A stretch of DNA of 64,000 nucleotides from Chaetoceros tenuissimus (taxonomy: Eukaryota > Bacillariophyta > Thalassiosirophyceae > Chaetocerotales > Chaetocerotaceae), in assembly GCA_021927905.1 (NCBI GenBank), contig BLLK01000022.1, positions 1,736,001 through 1,800,000 of the forward strand. Direction: 5' to 3'. Shown one piece after another: positions 31,137 through 41,229 of the stretch. The notes under the pieces were generated by a model. That model saw only the letters and a program-made list of their open reading frames with translations. It had not been told where the DNA came from and made no database searches. A program made the translations under genes and the position numbers. The first letter of the stretch is position 1. Each line of letters starts with the position of its first letter.

Positions 31137-34100
31137 TCAAGATGATGCTGCATATCTAGCACAATATGCCGCAACTTTCTCAATATCACCACAAATCACT
31201 TTCTGTTCTATCTCTCTTGCTTTCTCATAATATTTCAAGCCTTTGTCATAATCACCCTTCTTGACTTCAATTTCTCCCGCTTTCTCGAGGTAATAGAAAG
31301 CTTTTTCATGAGCTCCCATGTTGTCACAGACTGAGCCAAGTTTACTGTATATCCATACGAGGGAAATATGATCCTTCGTGCCAACTTTCTTCTCTTCGAT
31401 CTCTCTTGCTTTCTCATAAAACTTCAACGCTTCGTCGTAGTCATTCCTCTTTTCATAGATAGAAGCAATATCAGTGTAAATTTGTGGTGAATCAGGGTGC
31501 TCTTCTTTTTCTTGAATGGATATTGCTTTTTCGTAGTATTCCAATTCTTTAACATAGTCACCCTTTTCGCCATATACTGATCCGATACTTATATACGTGA
31601 TTGATATTTCTGGATGGTGGTTCGTACTATATGCTTTCTCTTGGCATGCTATCGTTTTCTCGTAATATTCCAATGCGGTGTCGTAGTCATTAGTGCTTAG
31701 ACGCTCTAAAGCCATCTTTCCGTAAGTTTCAGCATGTCGGATCATAGAGCGAGGAGAGTTAGGGTAATATCTCTCAGATGTAGGACTATATTTTGGAGGT
31801 GCTGTTGTCCTACTTTTTGAAGTTGGAAATGTGGAAAATCCATATTCAGGTGAGGTCTGAGTATAACTCGCGATTTTGGCAAGGTGTGCAAGATCGACAA
31901 CCTTGAATTCTCCGTTTGATTTTTGAACAACTGCCGAAGAAGAATGAATATACATGAGTTTGCCTTCGAGACCAACATCTGCTCCTCCTGTCACAAGAAC
32001 CATATCTTCTTCTTTGGGAGGTACAACAGTGCACCCGTTCGCATCAACACTCTGAAATGTTTTGTTATCAAATTCAACAACTGCAGACGTCTTATGAACT
32101 TCATTGATAACTCCAGATTTGCCATGAATCTGAATGTATACACGTTCTTGAAACCACGCTGGTACATTTTTACCATCATCTAAGATGTACGGAGTCCTTC
32201 TTTCGGTACTATATTTTTGCAAGGATATGGAATGTTCTGGATCTCTAGCGTCTTGAATTGGATCGTGCTTATCATTAGCTTCAAGAATCTTTCGAAGTTG
32301 CCTAGTGTATGTAGGACAGTATTTGGGAGCTGCTAATGACTTTCTCTTTGAAGCTGTATAGTTTGAAAATCCATGTTCAGGAGACATCTGACTTGTTGAT
32401 GACTTTCTATTCGAAATTGAATAATCGTAAGATCTATGTGCATGTGTGGTCTGGGCGTATATGTCGATTTTAGCAAGGTGATCAAGATCAACAACCTTGG
32501 ATTCTTTGTTTGAATTTTGAACAACTGCATCACACACAATTTCACCTTCAAGACTAAAGTCTATATTCCCTGTAGAAACAAGTCCATGAGTGTTATCAAT
32601 ACATACAAGTTCACCTTCAAAGCCAACATCTGGTCCTCCTGTCACAAGAACCATATCAAATTCCTTGGGAGGTACCATAGTGCACTCGCTTGCTGAAACA
32701 TTCTTAGTTGTGCTATCATCAAACTCAACAACCGCAGAACTCTTATGAACTTCTTGAATGACACCACATTTTCCATGAATCTGAATAAATACGCGCTCCG
32801 TGAACCACACTGGTAAATGTGGACCATCATCTGCAGTATTTGCAATGGTACTTTCGGTACCATATTTCGACAAGGTCGAAGAGTAAGGTGATACTATTGG
32901 CTTGCATATAGATAGAATCTGTTCCTGATCTCTTGGTTCTGAATCCAAAGTGGATTTCATCGTACTAGTATCTTGTTTGTTGTTTTCAAGATTGTTTTGA
33001 ACTAAATGACTGATTTCATCATCCATCTTCATCATATATTCATTTCGACATTTAGCTTGTTCCTCTTTCAAGTCTTGTCCATGCTTGGAGAGTAAATGCT
33101 TGGTCAAATAGAATTGACTTTTAAACACCTTTTGACAATGATCGAACGAGCATTTTGCAAATTCGCGAGAATGATTATTGACCCATTTCAGTTTAGCCTT
33201 TTCTTCTGCAGATTCAATATCAGAGATAGCTGCATTAACTCTAGATTCTTTGAATACATGGCGACATTTAGCTTGTTCCTCTTTCAAGTCTTGTCCATGC
33301 TTAGAGAGTAAATGATTGGTCAGATAGAATTGACTTATGAACGCCTTTTGACAATGAAGGAACGAGCATTTTGCAAATTCGCGAGAATAATTTTTTATCC
33401 ATTTCAGTTTAGCCTTTTCTTCGATAGATTCAATATCAGAGATAGCTGCATTGACTCTAGATTCTTTGAAGACGAAAGGACTTCTTGGAGCAGTACTATT
33501 GCTCGGAAGTGACGAGATTGTACCAAGCGCTGAAATGGTAGTCTCTGAAGCATTCAATTGATCATTTGAACTCTGTTTGTGCTTGTATGATTGTTCTACT
33601 TTTTTCTGACCAGAGCTTTCTATTGTTGAGAAATGTTTTCCTTTTGTAGTCATGAGTTCATTCGAACAATAATCAACAGCAGTACGACTGCTATCAGCTG
33701 GAGACTCAGGACTATAAGCCGGACTTGTTGGTTTGTATGCTGGTGATGTAGGACCATATTTCGGACTCGTTGGCAAATAAACTGGAGATTCAAGACTATA
33801 AGCCGGACTTGTTGGTTTGTATGCTGGTGCAAGCTTAGCAGTCAATACTTTCCCTCCGCCCATCTCCATACCATTTAACCCTGCGATTGCCATATCTCTG
33901 ATGTGAGTTTCTGTGTATTCCACAAAGCAGTATCCTTTAGAAATTGTAGCATCAACATCATCCTTGACCAAATGCAATTCTTTTATTTCCCCAAAAGCAC
34001 TCAACAATTGCGTCACTAGCTCTCCATTCAAATGAAGCGGAAAACCACTTATCAAAACTGTATTAGGAGTCAATACAATCCCCAATTTCGCTGCATCAAA

Positions 34101-35204
34101 TTGATATATAAAATCTACATTCAGAGTAGGAGCCCTAGATGGTATAAAAGGACTGCATTCCGGACTCATTGGCGAATAAGCTGGTGATGAAGTATAAGCT
34201 GGAGATGTAGGACAATATTCCGGGCTCGATGGCGAATAAGCTGGAGATGTAGGACTATATGCCGGACTCGTTGGCGAATAAGCTGGAGATGTAGGACTAT
34301 ATGCCGGACTCGTTGGCGAATAAGCTGGAGATGTAGGACTATATGCCGGACTCGTTGGCGAATAAGCTGGAGATGTAGGACAATATGCCGGACTCGTTGG
34401 CGAATAAGCTGGAGATGTAGGACAATATTCCGGGCTCGATGGCGAATAAGCTGGAGATGTAGGACTATATGCCGGACTCGTTGGCGAATAAGCTGGAGAC
34501 TTAGGACTATAAGATGGACTCTTTGGTTTATATGCTGGTGATGTAGGACTATATACTGGACTCTTTGGCAAATATACTGGAGACTCAGGGCTATACGCCG
34601 GACTTGTTGGTTTATATGCTGGTGAAGGTGGACAATAGGGCAGTGATAATGGTCGGTTTTCATATAAAGGAGATTTTTGAGAATGTCCAGAACTTAGGGG
34701 CCAATACCGCGGGCTTGTTGGTCTATAGCGTGGACTCGTTGGTTTGTATACTGGTGAAGATGGACAGTAAGGAGGTGATATTGGGGAACACAAATGCGAA
34801 TCGGAGGCGGAGCAACTTGTAGGAGTATACTCTGGACTATTAGTAGAGTTTTCATTTGTTTCTGGGCTAACAAGCGACAATTGAGGGCCTTGCATCCGAT
34901 CTGATGGATTTGTCATTTTTGAAATTGCATCATCACTTCTTTGCGATCTCGCAAATTGAGAGACTGAGGAGTCTGTCTCTATTACATCCTCCAATACGCC
35001 TCCTGAACTTTTAATATTTTGGAATAGAGATCCTTTTTGGTTTTGGTTAGCACCTTCAAGCACGTCAAAGTTTAGCTCTTTTACATTGAGTACATTCGGA
35101 ACAGCATAATGATGTTTGAAAGGCACATCAACACCAGAAGCATCTTCATCTAGCTTCTTCTTGATATCCATACTCGTCTTTCTTCTAGGCCAAGTTTCGT
35201 TCAT
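31137..35204 (-). CDS. Large CTD-heptad / RRM / C2H2 / KOW-like / TPR multidomain protein
   Basis: 1355 aa, intronless, paralogue of the 24439 gene. In order: an acidic/Ser-rich start; about 30 CTD-like heptads (SPTSPAY and variants such as [21 protein letters not shown]) at about 135-355; an RRM at about 375-455 with RNP-like GYCFVEYT and [10 protein letters not shown], closest in feel to U2AF RRMs; a second short heptad block at about 455-508; and two C2H2 fingers in a 72-aa duplicated unit ([38 protein letters not shown]). Two full KOW-like modules lie near 795-900 and 1018-1090 ([37 protein letters not shown]), and TPRs at about 1155-1340. It lacks the WW domain of its paralogue. A nuclear scaffold mimicking the polymerase tail is the simplest reading, but function is unproven. 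Confidence 0.85.
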   Translation of the reverse strand: MNETWPRRKTSMDIKKKLDEDASGVDVPFKHHYAVPNVLNVKELNFDVLEGANQNQKGSLFQNIKSSGGVLEDVIETDSSVSQFARSQRSDDAISKMTNPSDRMQGPQLSLVSPETNENSTNSPEYTPTSCSASDSHLCSPISPPYCPSSPVYKPTSPRYRPTSPRYWPLSSGHSQKSPLYENRPLSLPYCPPSPAYKPTSPAYSPESPVYLPKSPVYSPTSPAYKPKSPSYSPKSPAYSPTSPAYSPTSPAYSPSSPEYCPTSPAYSPTSPAYCPTSPAYSPTSPAYSPTSPAYSPTSPAYSPTSPAYSPTSPAYSPTSPAYSPSSPEYCPTSPAYTSSPAYSPMSPECSPFIPSRAPTLNVDFIYQFDAAKLGIVLTPNTVLISGFPLHLNGELVTQLLSAFGEIKELHLVKDDVDATISKGYCFVEYTETHIRDMAIAGLNGMEMGGGKVLTAKLAPAYKPTSPAYSLESPVYLPTSPKYGPTSPAYKPTSPAYSPESPADSSRTAVDYCSNELMTTKGKHFSTIESSGQKKVEQSYKHKQSSNDQLNASETTISALGTISSLPSNSTAPRSPFVFKESRVNAAISDIESIEEKAKLKWIKNYSREFAKCSFLHCQKAFISQFYLTNHLLSKHGQDLKEEQAKCRHVFKESRVNAAISDIESAEEKAKLKWVNNHSREFAKCSFDHCQKVFKSQFYLTKHLLSKHGQDLKEEQAKCRNEYMMKMDDEISHLVQNNLENNKQDTSTMKSTLDSEPRDQEQILSICKPIVSPYSSTLSKYGTESTIANTADDGPHLPVWFTERVFIQIHGKCGVIQEVHKSSAVVEFDDSTTKNVSASECTMVPPKEFDMVLVTGGPDVGFEGELVCIDNTHGLVSTGNIDFSLEGEIVCDAVVQNSNKESKVVDLDHLAKIDIYAQTTHAHRSYDYSISNRKSSTSQMSPEHGFSNYTASKRKSLAAPKYCPTYTRQLRKILEANDKHDPIQDARDPEHSISLQKYSTERRTPYILDDGKNVPAWFQERVYIQIHGKSGVINEVHKTSAVVEFDNKTFQSVDANGCTVVPPKEEDMVLVTGGADVGLEGKLMYIHSSSAVVQKSNGEFKVVDLAHLAKIASYTQTSPEYGFSTFPTSKSRTTAPPKYSPTSERYYPNSPRSMIRHAETYGKMALERLSTNDYDTALEYYEKTIACQEKAYSTNHHPEISITYISIGSVYGEKGDYVKELEYYEKAISIQEKEEHPDSPQIYTDIASIYEKRNDYDEALKFYEKAREIEEKKVGTKDHISLVWIYSKLGSVCDNMGAHEKAFYYLEKAGEIEVKKGDYDKGLKYYEKAREIEQKVICGDIEKVAAYCARYAASS
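33044..33475 (-). repeat. 216-bp in-frame tandem duplication of the C2H2 segment
   Basis: Two adjacent units with a 216-bp (72-codon) period each encode [15 protein letters not shown], a linker, one C2H2 finger and [12 protein letters not shown]. The paralogue at 24439 has one unit only, so the duplication is private to this gene. Confidence 0.85.
34180..34790 (-). repeat. CTD-like heptad repeats with 42-bp period
   Basis: The densest part (34200-34510) repeats a 42-bp unit encoding [14 protein letters not shown] with little silent variation, flanked by more diverged 21-bp units. Open frames in other phases across this block are repeat artefacts. Confidence 0.95.
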
Positions 35205-35624
35205 GTATGATCTACTAATTACAACTAAAGTATTTCGAAAATAGGATTCAATTACCTTTAGCTCTTAGCTTGTTGATATACCTTTGAAACATACCATCAA
35301 GGATCATTTCAAGATAGAAAAGAGATGAAGATGTAGATAGCAAAAGATGAGAGAGATGGCAAAGGAGAAAAAGGCGCGAAAAAGAGATGACGTCAAGACA
35401 TCTTATTTAGATTCGAATTAGCTGTCGTTGCCATTGTTGATATTGCTTTTCTTTAGACGACATTGGCTTCAACTGGAAAAATACAGCAACAGCATATCTT
35501 TTCCCCTTGATGTCTCTATCTCATTAATAAACTATCAAGTCTCAATTCCAATAGATAGACCAAATAGAAACCCTTTATTCAAGTCATAGTCGACTTCAAC
35601 AATATATAGAGATAGTAGGATACC
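35205..35624. promoter_or_regulatory. Divergent promoter: large CTD-like gene and ankyrin-RING gene
   Basis: 420 bp. TGACGTCA at 35388-35395, with the GCGC/T-tract element inverted just before it (AAAAAGGCGCG, 35368-35378). This is the same element pair as at 28049-28075, in the promoter of the paralogous gene's neighbourhood. Confidence 0.55.
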
Positions 35625-37391
35625 ATGCCGCATGACTTGCCAGAAGAACGAGTTCAAACATGTGCCGCTAGGAATAATGAGAGTGATGTCAATATCGCAC
35701 ATCAGAACCTAGAACTAGGAAATACAGATACTGAAGATCGAGTGTCGGTTGATCAGAATATAGAAGATGTGGCATCAGTTAATACTGTAGATCCAGAAGA
35801 AGCACTTTGGGTTGCAAATACCAGTGCATCATTGGTTAGTGCATGTTCACGTAACAGTTCATGTGAAGAAGAAGACTGGGATGCTTTGGAAACGTTTTTA
35901 TCAGATAAAACAATTTCAAAAAGGAAAAAGAAACTCGTGCTTGACAAAGACAGTCGTTGTCGCGATTGGGCATTTTGCTATGGTGCTCCAGTTTCTGTCA
36001 TTAATCTTCTTGTAGAAATAGAAGGACCGGCAACTGTTGGTTGTACTGTGCTTGAAGAAAATGATTGTTCCTGGTTGCATAACGCAATGACTTGTTTTCA
36101 CCACTCCTTTGAAGTCATCAACTTGCTTGTAAGCACTGGAGGTAAGGAGCTGGTTTGCTCCAAGTCCAATTATGTACATCACTGGAAGAGGACTGCATTC
36201 CATATGCACCTTGGTAAACGTGGGAAATGTTGCTCAAAGATTATTGATTTGTTTTGTAAAGTTGGTGGCGTGGAATTACTAGAAATCGCAGACAAAGATG
36301 GATTCTTCCCCATGGACTATACTGATGCGTCTCAAAGAAGCGCCATGATCGAATCTCTAACATCTTTGGGACAAAGCAAAAGAATTCAGTCTCAAATTGA
36401 GGCACTCAAGTCATTGGTGTTGTCACCAAGAGAATTTTATGATTACATCGATAGATATGAAATTGAGAAATTGCAAAGCTATTTAGAAAATACAGATGTA
36501 TCGATAGATGCAAAAGTGAGATGCATCAAGTTTAGGGATCCAACCTACAACTTTTTTCCATTCCATAAGTTTTGCGATCTTCATGGTCCTCCCGATATTG
36601 CCCACACAATGATCGAACTTATGGATAACGACTTCTTACTTACGGTGATCTCTCATTCGGAAGATACGTGCCTACATCTGGCTTGTCACTATGAAACCGA
36701 TTTTGATGATATCGATTTGGAAGATCAATATGAACTTGTTAAGATGTTAATTCAACATGGAGGTGTCAAACTTTTGCACCAAAGAAGTGAACACCAAGAG
36801 ACAGCTTTGCATTATTTGGTACAATGCAACAAAATAAATATGAAGGCCATCAACATCATGATTCAAGCTGGAGGCGAAGACCTGATTTGTATGCAACAAG
36901 GTGGTGGTGGCACCGTACTTCATCTTGCATCACAACAAGAGGAACCGAACAAAGAACTGATTCTTTATCTTCTTTCCAAAGGTGGATCTAGACTAAAAGA
37001 GATTAGGGATAATTATGGTAGAAAAGCAGAAGATTATTGGACTCCCGATATCGAGGAATACATAACTCTTTCTACTTCCATACCGCCATCATTGTTGGAG
37101 GAGTTGCAGTGTCCAATTTGTTTCGAAACTATGAGTAATGTGCACATCATTACTCAATGCTGTCACCGTTTTTGTCAAAAATGTATTATGGAATCTTTTA
37201 GTTGCAATGGAAATAATTGCCCAGTCTGTAGAACTAAATTTGAACTCAGAGATGTTAGGAAAGATCCATTGCTTGGGAAGTTTGCAATGGAGCTTTTTGC
37301 AGGGAAGAAAAGAGAACGCGCATTGCAAGACAGAAATAAAGCGCTCATGGAGGAAGTTGAAAGTTTGAAAAGAAAGCGCAATAATGTTTGA
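35625..37391 (+). CDS. Ankyrin-repeat RING-finger protein (putative E3 ubiquitin ligase)
   Basis: 588 aa. An acidic N-terminus is followed by degenerate ankyrin-type repeats (GAPVSVINLLVEIEGPATV, TCLHLACHYETDFDD, ETALHYLVQC, GTVLHLASQQEEPNKELI). A C3HC4 RING at about 492-533 (CPICFETMSNVHIITQCCHR, then FCQKCI and CPVCR) and a short C-terminal coiled coil (ALQDRNKALMEEVESLKRKR) follow. The RING has all eight zinc ligands, so E2 binding and ubiquitin ligase activity are expected, with ankyrin repeats as substrate receptor. It is the same family as the genes at 56424, 60296 and 62521 but clearly diverged from them and not in their array. Confidence 0.88.
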   Translation: MPHDLPEERVQTCAARNNESDVNIAHQNLELGNTDTEDRVSVDQNIEDVASVNTVDPEEALWVANTSASLVSACSRNSSCEEEDWDALETFLSDKTISKRKKKLVLDKDSRCRDWAFCYGAPVSVINLLVEIEGPATVGCTVLEENDCSWLHNAMTCFHHSFEVINLLVSTGGKELVCSKSNYVHHWKRTAFHMHLGKRGKCCSKIIDLFCKVGGVELLEIADKDGFFPMDYTDASQRSAMIESLTSLGQSKRIQSQIEALKSLVLSPREFYDYIDRYEIEKLQSYLENTDVSIDAKVRCIKFRDPTYNFFPFHKFCDLHGPPDIAHTMIELMDNDFLLTVISHSEDTCLHLACHYETDFDDIDLEDQYELVKMLIQHGGVKLLHQRSEHQETALHYLVQCNKINMKAINIMIQAGGEDLICMQQGGGGTVLHLASQQEEPNKELILYLLSKGGSRLKEIRDNYGRKAEDYWTPDIEEYITLSTSIPPSLLEELQCPICFETMSNVHIITQCCHRFCQKCIMESFSCNGNNCPVCRTKFELRDVRKDPLLGKFAMELFAGKKRERALQDRNKALMEEVESLKRKRNNV

Positions 37392-37968
37392 ATAGAAATG
37401 AGAAGTAATATGGGGTAAGGGGAATGGGAATAAATATTGAATACGCAAACGCTATATTTTTATTGCAAATACAGTTTTGTAACGCACCACAAGGCTAGAA
37501 GTAATTGCCATATGTAAGGGGAATCTACTATAGATCAATTGGTAATCTAAGTTATACTTTTTAGCTAAGGTAACTCGTAGGGATGATTTCTACTTCCTTG
37601 CGTCTAAAAAAACGAGATGCATTAGAATTGCATTACATTTGATCACCAGTGTAGTATCTCGAACGCTCGTAATATAGGTGCACATTCTCAAAACTTTTCC
37701 ATCGGCACATTCAAATAAAATATCAGCTCCATAGATGATTTATCATGTAGTCACAAGATATACTCTTTTCAAGCCCTTCAAAAGACAATACAATTCGAAA
37801 AAGCTTTTCTGAAATGAATGAGTCCGTTCGAATGACGTATAAATGACGCAAGGCTTCTTGTGCATAAAGACGCGAACAAGTTGGGAAACAATCAGAAAAA
37901 ACTTGATGCAGGCTTCTCATCAATACAATTCTAACCAGAATGTACGAAGAGTGAACCGTAGCATCTTA

Positions 37969-37990
37969 TCGGAGTTTTTCCTTTCTCCGA
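37969..37990. promoter_or_regulatory. Inverted repeat TCGGAG-n10-CTCCGA
   Basis: A 6-bp perfect inverted repeat with a 10-nt pyrimidine-rich spacer, followed by a GAGAAGCTCA block. It recurs at 40820-40840 upstream of protease copy 2 with a one-base-shorter spacer. Position is about 340 and 410 bp before the two ATGs. Possible transcription-factor dyad. Confidence 0.5.
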
Positions 37991-38232
37991 CTAGTAGGTG
38001 AGAAGCTCATGAAGTTTGTTGATGGTTGAAAAGTCACGAAAATCTTAACTTCACTTCATACTAAAAAAATAAAGGGTGAGGTAGAAACCCATTCATCCTT
38101 CTTGAATACGAGTATATGCGTATGAAAGAGGAGAGGGTGCAATCCATTTCAGCCCCCCATAACGTCACCCAACTTTTGAAGACTTTCTGCAGATCATTTA
38201 TCCTTTTGTTGCAAGTGTAGAATAGAATATAT

Positions 38233-38261
38233 CTCATAAAAACAATAAAAGCGTTTTGTGA
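38233..38261 (+). promoter_or_regulatory. Shared proximal promoter element, protease copy 1
   Basis: 29 bp containing CTCATAAAAACAAT and GCGTTTTGTGA, about 50-80 bp before the ATG. Matched at 41141-41169 upstream of copy 2 with two differences, although the surrounding sequence has diverged. The TATAAAA-less AT core plus GCGTTTTGTGA may be a core promoter or initiator-proximal site. Confidence 0.5.
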
Positions 38262-38312
38262 ACAAATCATGACTTTCAGTCTTATTCTAATTCACAGTCT
38301 TAGATTAATACA

Positions 38313-39977
38313 ATGTACTCGAAACAAATACTCTCTACTCTATTCGTAGCATCTTCTGCCTTTACTGGATCTGCATCTTCCCTCCGTGGCAACCGTCGTA
38401 GACTTGCTGATAATTCTGAATGTACCATTCTGGTTGCTGAATTTCTACAGATCCCTGGTGAAATGCCAGCGCCAAAATCATCCATCGACTGTGGAATGGA
38501 TGATGGACAGATTCATCGTATCCAAGGAACTGCATATCAGAAGGAAGTGCTTAAGCAAAAGCTAAAACATGAAGAAATTATATCTGGATCAACAAGACTA
38601 GCACTAGGAGTTGGTGCTTTTACAGATGAAAATGGTCTATTTATTCCACCAGGACTTGACATTGCAGCAAACCTTCGAAAGGGGCGACCTGAACATGATC
38701 GTCGTAGGCTTAAGGCACCATTGACTGGAGACAAACCGATCCTAGTAGTCAAAGTTATAGACTCTGGTGGTTTAGCTCGTACAGAAAGTGCAGCTGAAAT
38801 CGGTGATGATGTCTTTGGAACAATTAATGATCCAGTCAACCTCAAGAGTCAACTTTGGGACTGCTCCCATAATCAAACCAATGTCATGCCTGGAGAGAAT
38901 CCAGACCCAGTCAATAATCCTGAACAAGAAGCTCCAGGCGTTATCGAAGTAACTATTCCTATCTCTCTTACCAATAACGGCAACAACGCTATTCATAATG
39001 CAGTCACAGCCGCAGTAAATGCCAGGCTGAACACTAACCTTGTTAATGGATGGGATCAAATTACAGAGCCTTATCACCATTTAATGTATGTTATTGAAAA
39101 ATGTTATGTTGACTGTGGATGGGCTGCATATGCTTACATCAATGGATGGATGTCAGTGTATCAAAGCGGCTACTACAAGCAAACTGGCGTGCAAGTCCAC
39201 GAGTTAGGCCATAATTTCGGACTCTACCACTCAGGAGGCTTAGATGGAGCTACCTATACTGATCATACTGGTATGATGGGCAACCCATTGTACTCTGACG
39301 ATGTTGGAAAGATGTGCTATAATGCAGCAAAGAACTGGGCAATAACATGGTACGATGGTGCAAAGGATGAGATTGATCCTGTCGCTGAACCATCAGCAAC
39401 TACTGTCGATCTTGTTGGAATTGCTGAATATGATATCAGAGCTGGTAGACCAGTGGTTGTGAAGCTTGAAACAGGATTGAGCGACAAGTTCTATATTGGA
39501 TTCAATCGTGCAATTGGAGCTAATGCACAAAATGACGAAGCTGATAACGAAGTGACAATTGTAAAAGCAAATAGCGCTGGTACTTCTCAAAGTTACTTAC
39601 AAGCTCACTTGGTTCAAGGAGAGTCTCATGCCATCATTAACTTTGGGAATAATAATATCGGAAAAGATGTTGTAATTACTGCTGAGCAAATCGATATTTC
39701 TACTACGCCTGGTACAGCAACTGTATCATTCTCATATCAACAAACAGATTGCACTAGTCTAGCTAAGGATCAATGTGAAACTCATTCATCATACTGTGTA
39801 TGGAGCGGAAAAGGAAGAAATAAGTCATGTTCAGTACGCAGTACCGACCCAGACGAACCTGGTGGTCCAGGACCGAGTGACTGCGTTGCTTCCGGAGAAA
39901 TGTGTCCTACTGATGGAACATCCTTCTGCTGCAATGGTTGCCAAACAAAAGGAAGATGGGCTGGCACATGCAAGTAA
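38313..39977 (+). CDS. Secreted M11 (gametolysin-like) metalloprotease, copy 1
   Basis: 554 aa. Signal peptide (ILSTLFVASSAFTGSASS) and a propeptide with RRRL and DRRRL basic sites. The zinc metalloprotease domain has HELGHNFGLYH at about 296-306 and a downstream Met (TGMMGNPLYS) consistent with the metzincin Met-turn of peptidase M11. The C-terminus has two small Cys-rich modules (CTSLAKDQCETHSSYCVW and the CPTDGTSFCCNGC region). M11 enzymes cleave extracellular matrix or cell-wall glycoproteins (gametolysin in Chlamydomonas). A role in wall remodelling, mating or defence is inference. Confidence 0.9.
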   Translation: MYSKQILSTLFVASSAFTGSASSLRGNRRRLADNSECTILVAEFLQIPGEMPAPKSSIDCGMDDGQIHRIQGTAYQKEVLKQKLKHEEIISGSTRLALGVGAFTDENGLFIPPGLDIAANLRKGRPEHDRRRLKAPLTGDKPILVVKVIDSGGLARTESAAEIGDDVFGTINDPVNLKSQLWDCSHNQTNVMPGENPDPVNNPEQEAPGVIEVTIPISLTNNGNNAIHNAVTAAVNARLNTNLVNGWDQITEPYHHLMYVIEKCYVDCGWAAYAYINGWMSVYQSGYYKQTGVQVHELGHNFGLYHSGGLDGATYTDHTGMMGNPLYSDDVGKMCYNAAKNWAITWYDGAKDEIDPVAEPSATTVDLVGIAEYDIRAGRPVVVKLETGLSDKFYIGFNRAIGANAQNDEADNEVTIVKANSAGTSQSYLQAHLVQGESHAIINFGNNNIGKDVVITAEQIDISTTPGTATVSFSYQQTDCTSLAKDQCETHSSYCVWSGKGRNKSCSVRSTDPDEPGGPGPSDCVASGEMCPTDGTSFCCNGCQTKGRWAGTCK

Positions 39978-40819
39978 ATTACGATGACCTTCTTTTCTAA
40001 TTATAATGCTAAATACTGTATAGAAAGCTGCACTGATGGTACAGACTGTTGTATTGTTCGGGAGGGAAAAAAGCTGATTTCGTTTGTTTAGCTGAAGTGG
40101 TGAAATACCTTGAATGTAGAAGGTTGATGCTCAATTTTTATACATAATTCAATAGTGAGAGAAAACTCTCTAAAAAAACTAAACGTCAAAATTTACTTTA
40201 AAAGATCTCGCTTTGAATGGGCGATATATGGAATCAATTCTCATCTCCCCTTGGTTGAGAAGAATGGATAACAAATAATGATCATGTTCTATAAAACGCT
40301 ATTTTTGACAGAGATACTTTCTATACACTTAGAACACAAACACATTCTAATGCGCAAGTCGTGACGACAAGATCATTGTTTTTTAGCAATTTCAATTGTA
40401 GCTAGCTACTACGAATTCCGGCTCCCTTCTCCCTCAACCTTGTATTCTATCACAGATTTTGATTCGACTCAAAACACCTACAGAAATGCCTCGTCAATAT
40501 CGAGAGGGACATAGGATTCTATGCTTCGTTTAGATTCCCATCAACGATAGCATTGGGCTAGCATACGACATTCACCACAATACATGAAGACAGCAAGCAC
40601 GAAAAGCGTTTCTTTCTAAAATGAATCTCGACTGACGCACCAAAATTAGGGAACCAATCAGAGGTTTGCTATTTCATATTCCACATAGTAAGGTTTATTG
40701 GGCTTCTGGATTTAGGAATATTTTCTCGAGTCGGGAAGGTCAAACATGACGTTGATGGACTGCGTTAAGTAGCTGTCGAGACCTCCTCCTCATCAAATTA
40801 AATGAATGGCTGCAATTGA

Positions 40820-40840
40820 TCGGAGTTTCCCTTTCTCCGA
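40820..40840. promoter_or_regulatory. Inverted repeat, second copy (TCGGAG/CTCCGA)
   Basis: Counterpart of 37969-37990, also followed by GAGAAGCTCA within 15 bp. Confidence 0.5.
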
Positions 40841-41140
40841 CACGATGAGAAGCTCAAACAAAATATTGATCGGTCACATGTCTGTTTCAAAGAGTCATCC
40901 AATAGAGAAACTTTTTTATTCCTTTGCTTTCATCACCTCAAAAACTGCAAAGGGGAGCCACGATTGCTTTTCACCCTTTCGATAATCCAAATCCTTTTAA
41001 CTTGGGGGGTGATATCCTTTTGAATCCCCACTACTTGTAAAAAGATTATTCAATGAGACATTGCAATCAGTCATCTAAATTTTGTTCTGCATGTTGCCAG
41101 AACTTTTATGCATACTTGGAGAAACACAAACAAGTGATTA

Positions 41141-41169
41141 CTCATAAAAACAATTAACGCGTTTTGTGA
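41141..41169 (+). promoter_or_regulatory. Shared proximal promoter element, protease copy 2
   Basis: Counterpart of 38233-38261 (CTCATAAAAACAAT followed by GCGTTTTGTGA), about 60-90 bp before the ATG at 41230. Confidence 0.5.
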
Positions 41170-41229
41170 TTGCACAAAACTCAGAACAAAACTTAGTTTT
41201 ATTCCTATTCAAAGTATTGAAGCGATACA

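Larger units (their letters stand above)
37392..38312. other. Intergenic, upstream of M11 protease copy 1
   Basis: 921 bp. The distal part shows nothing. The proximal part carries two elements shared with the upstream region of protease copy 2 (listed separately). Open frames at 37723-37923 and 38061-38270 have no supporting features. Confidence 0.45.
39978..41229. other. Intergenic between M11 proteases 1 and 2
   Basis: 1252 bp. No coding region recognised. The last 420 bp hold the two shared elements below. The rest is AT-rich and unremarkable. Confidence 0.5.

Noticed and set aside
34200-34510. CRISPR-like regular array
   Set aside because: Contiguous coding repeats of 42 bp without unique spacers in a eukaryotic gene.
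34166-34663. Long open frame in another phase within the CTD-heptad block
   Set aside because: The 42-bp repeat lacks stops in several phases; composition is periodic and meaningless in this frame.
31137-35204. Rpb1 (RNA polymerase II largest subunit) itself
   Set aside because: Only the CTD-like heptads match; none of the catalytic polymerase regions is present.
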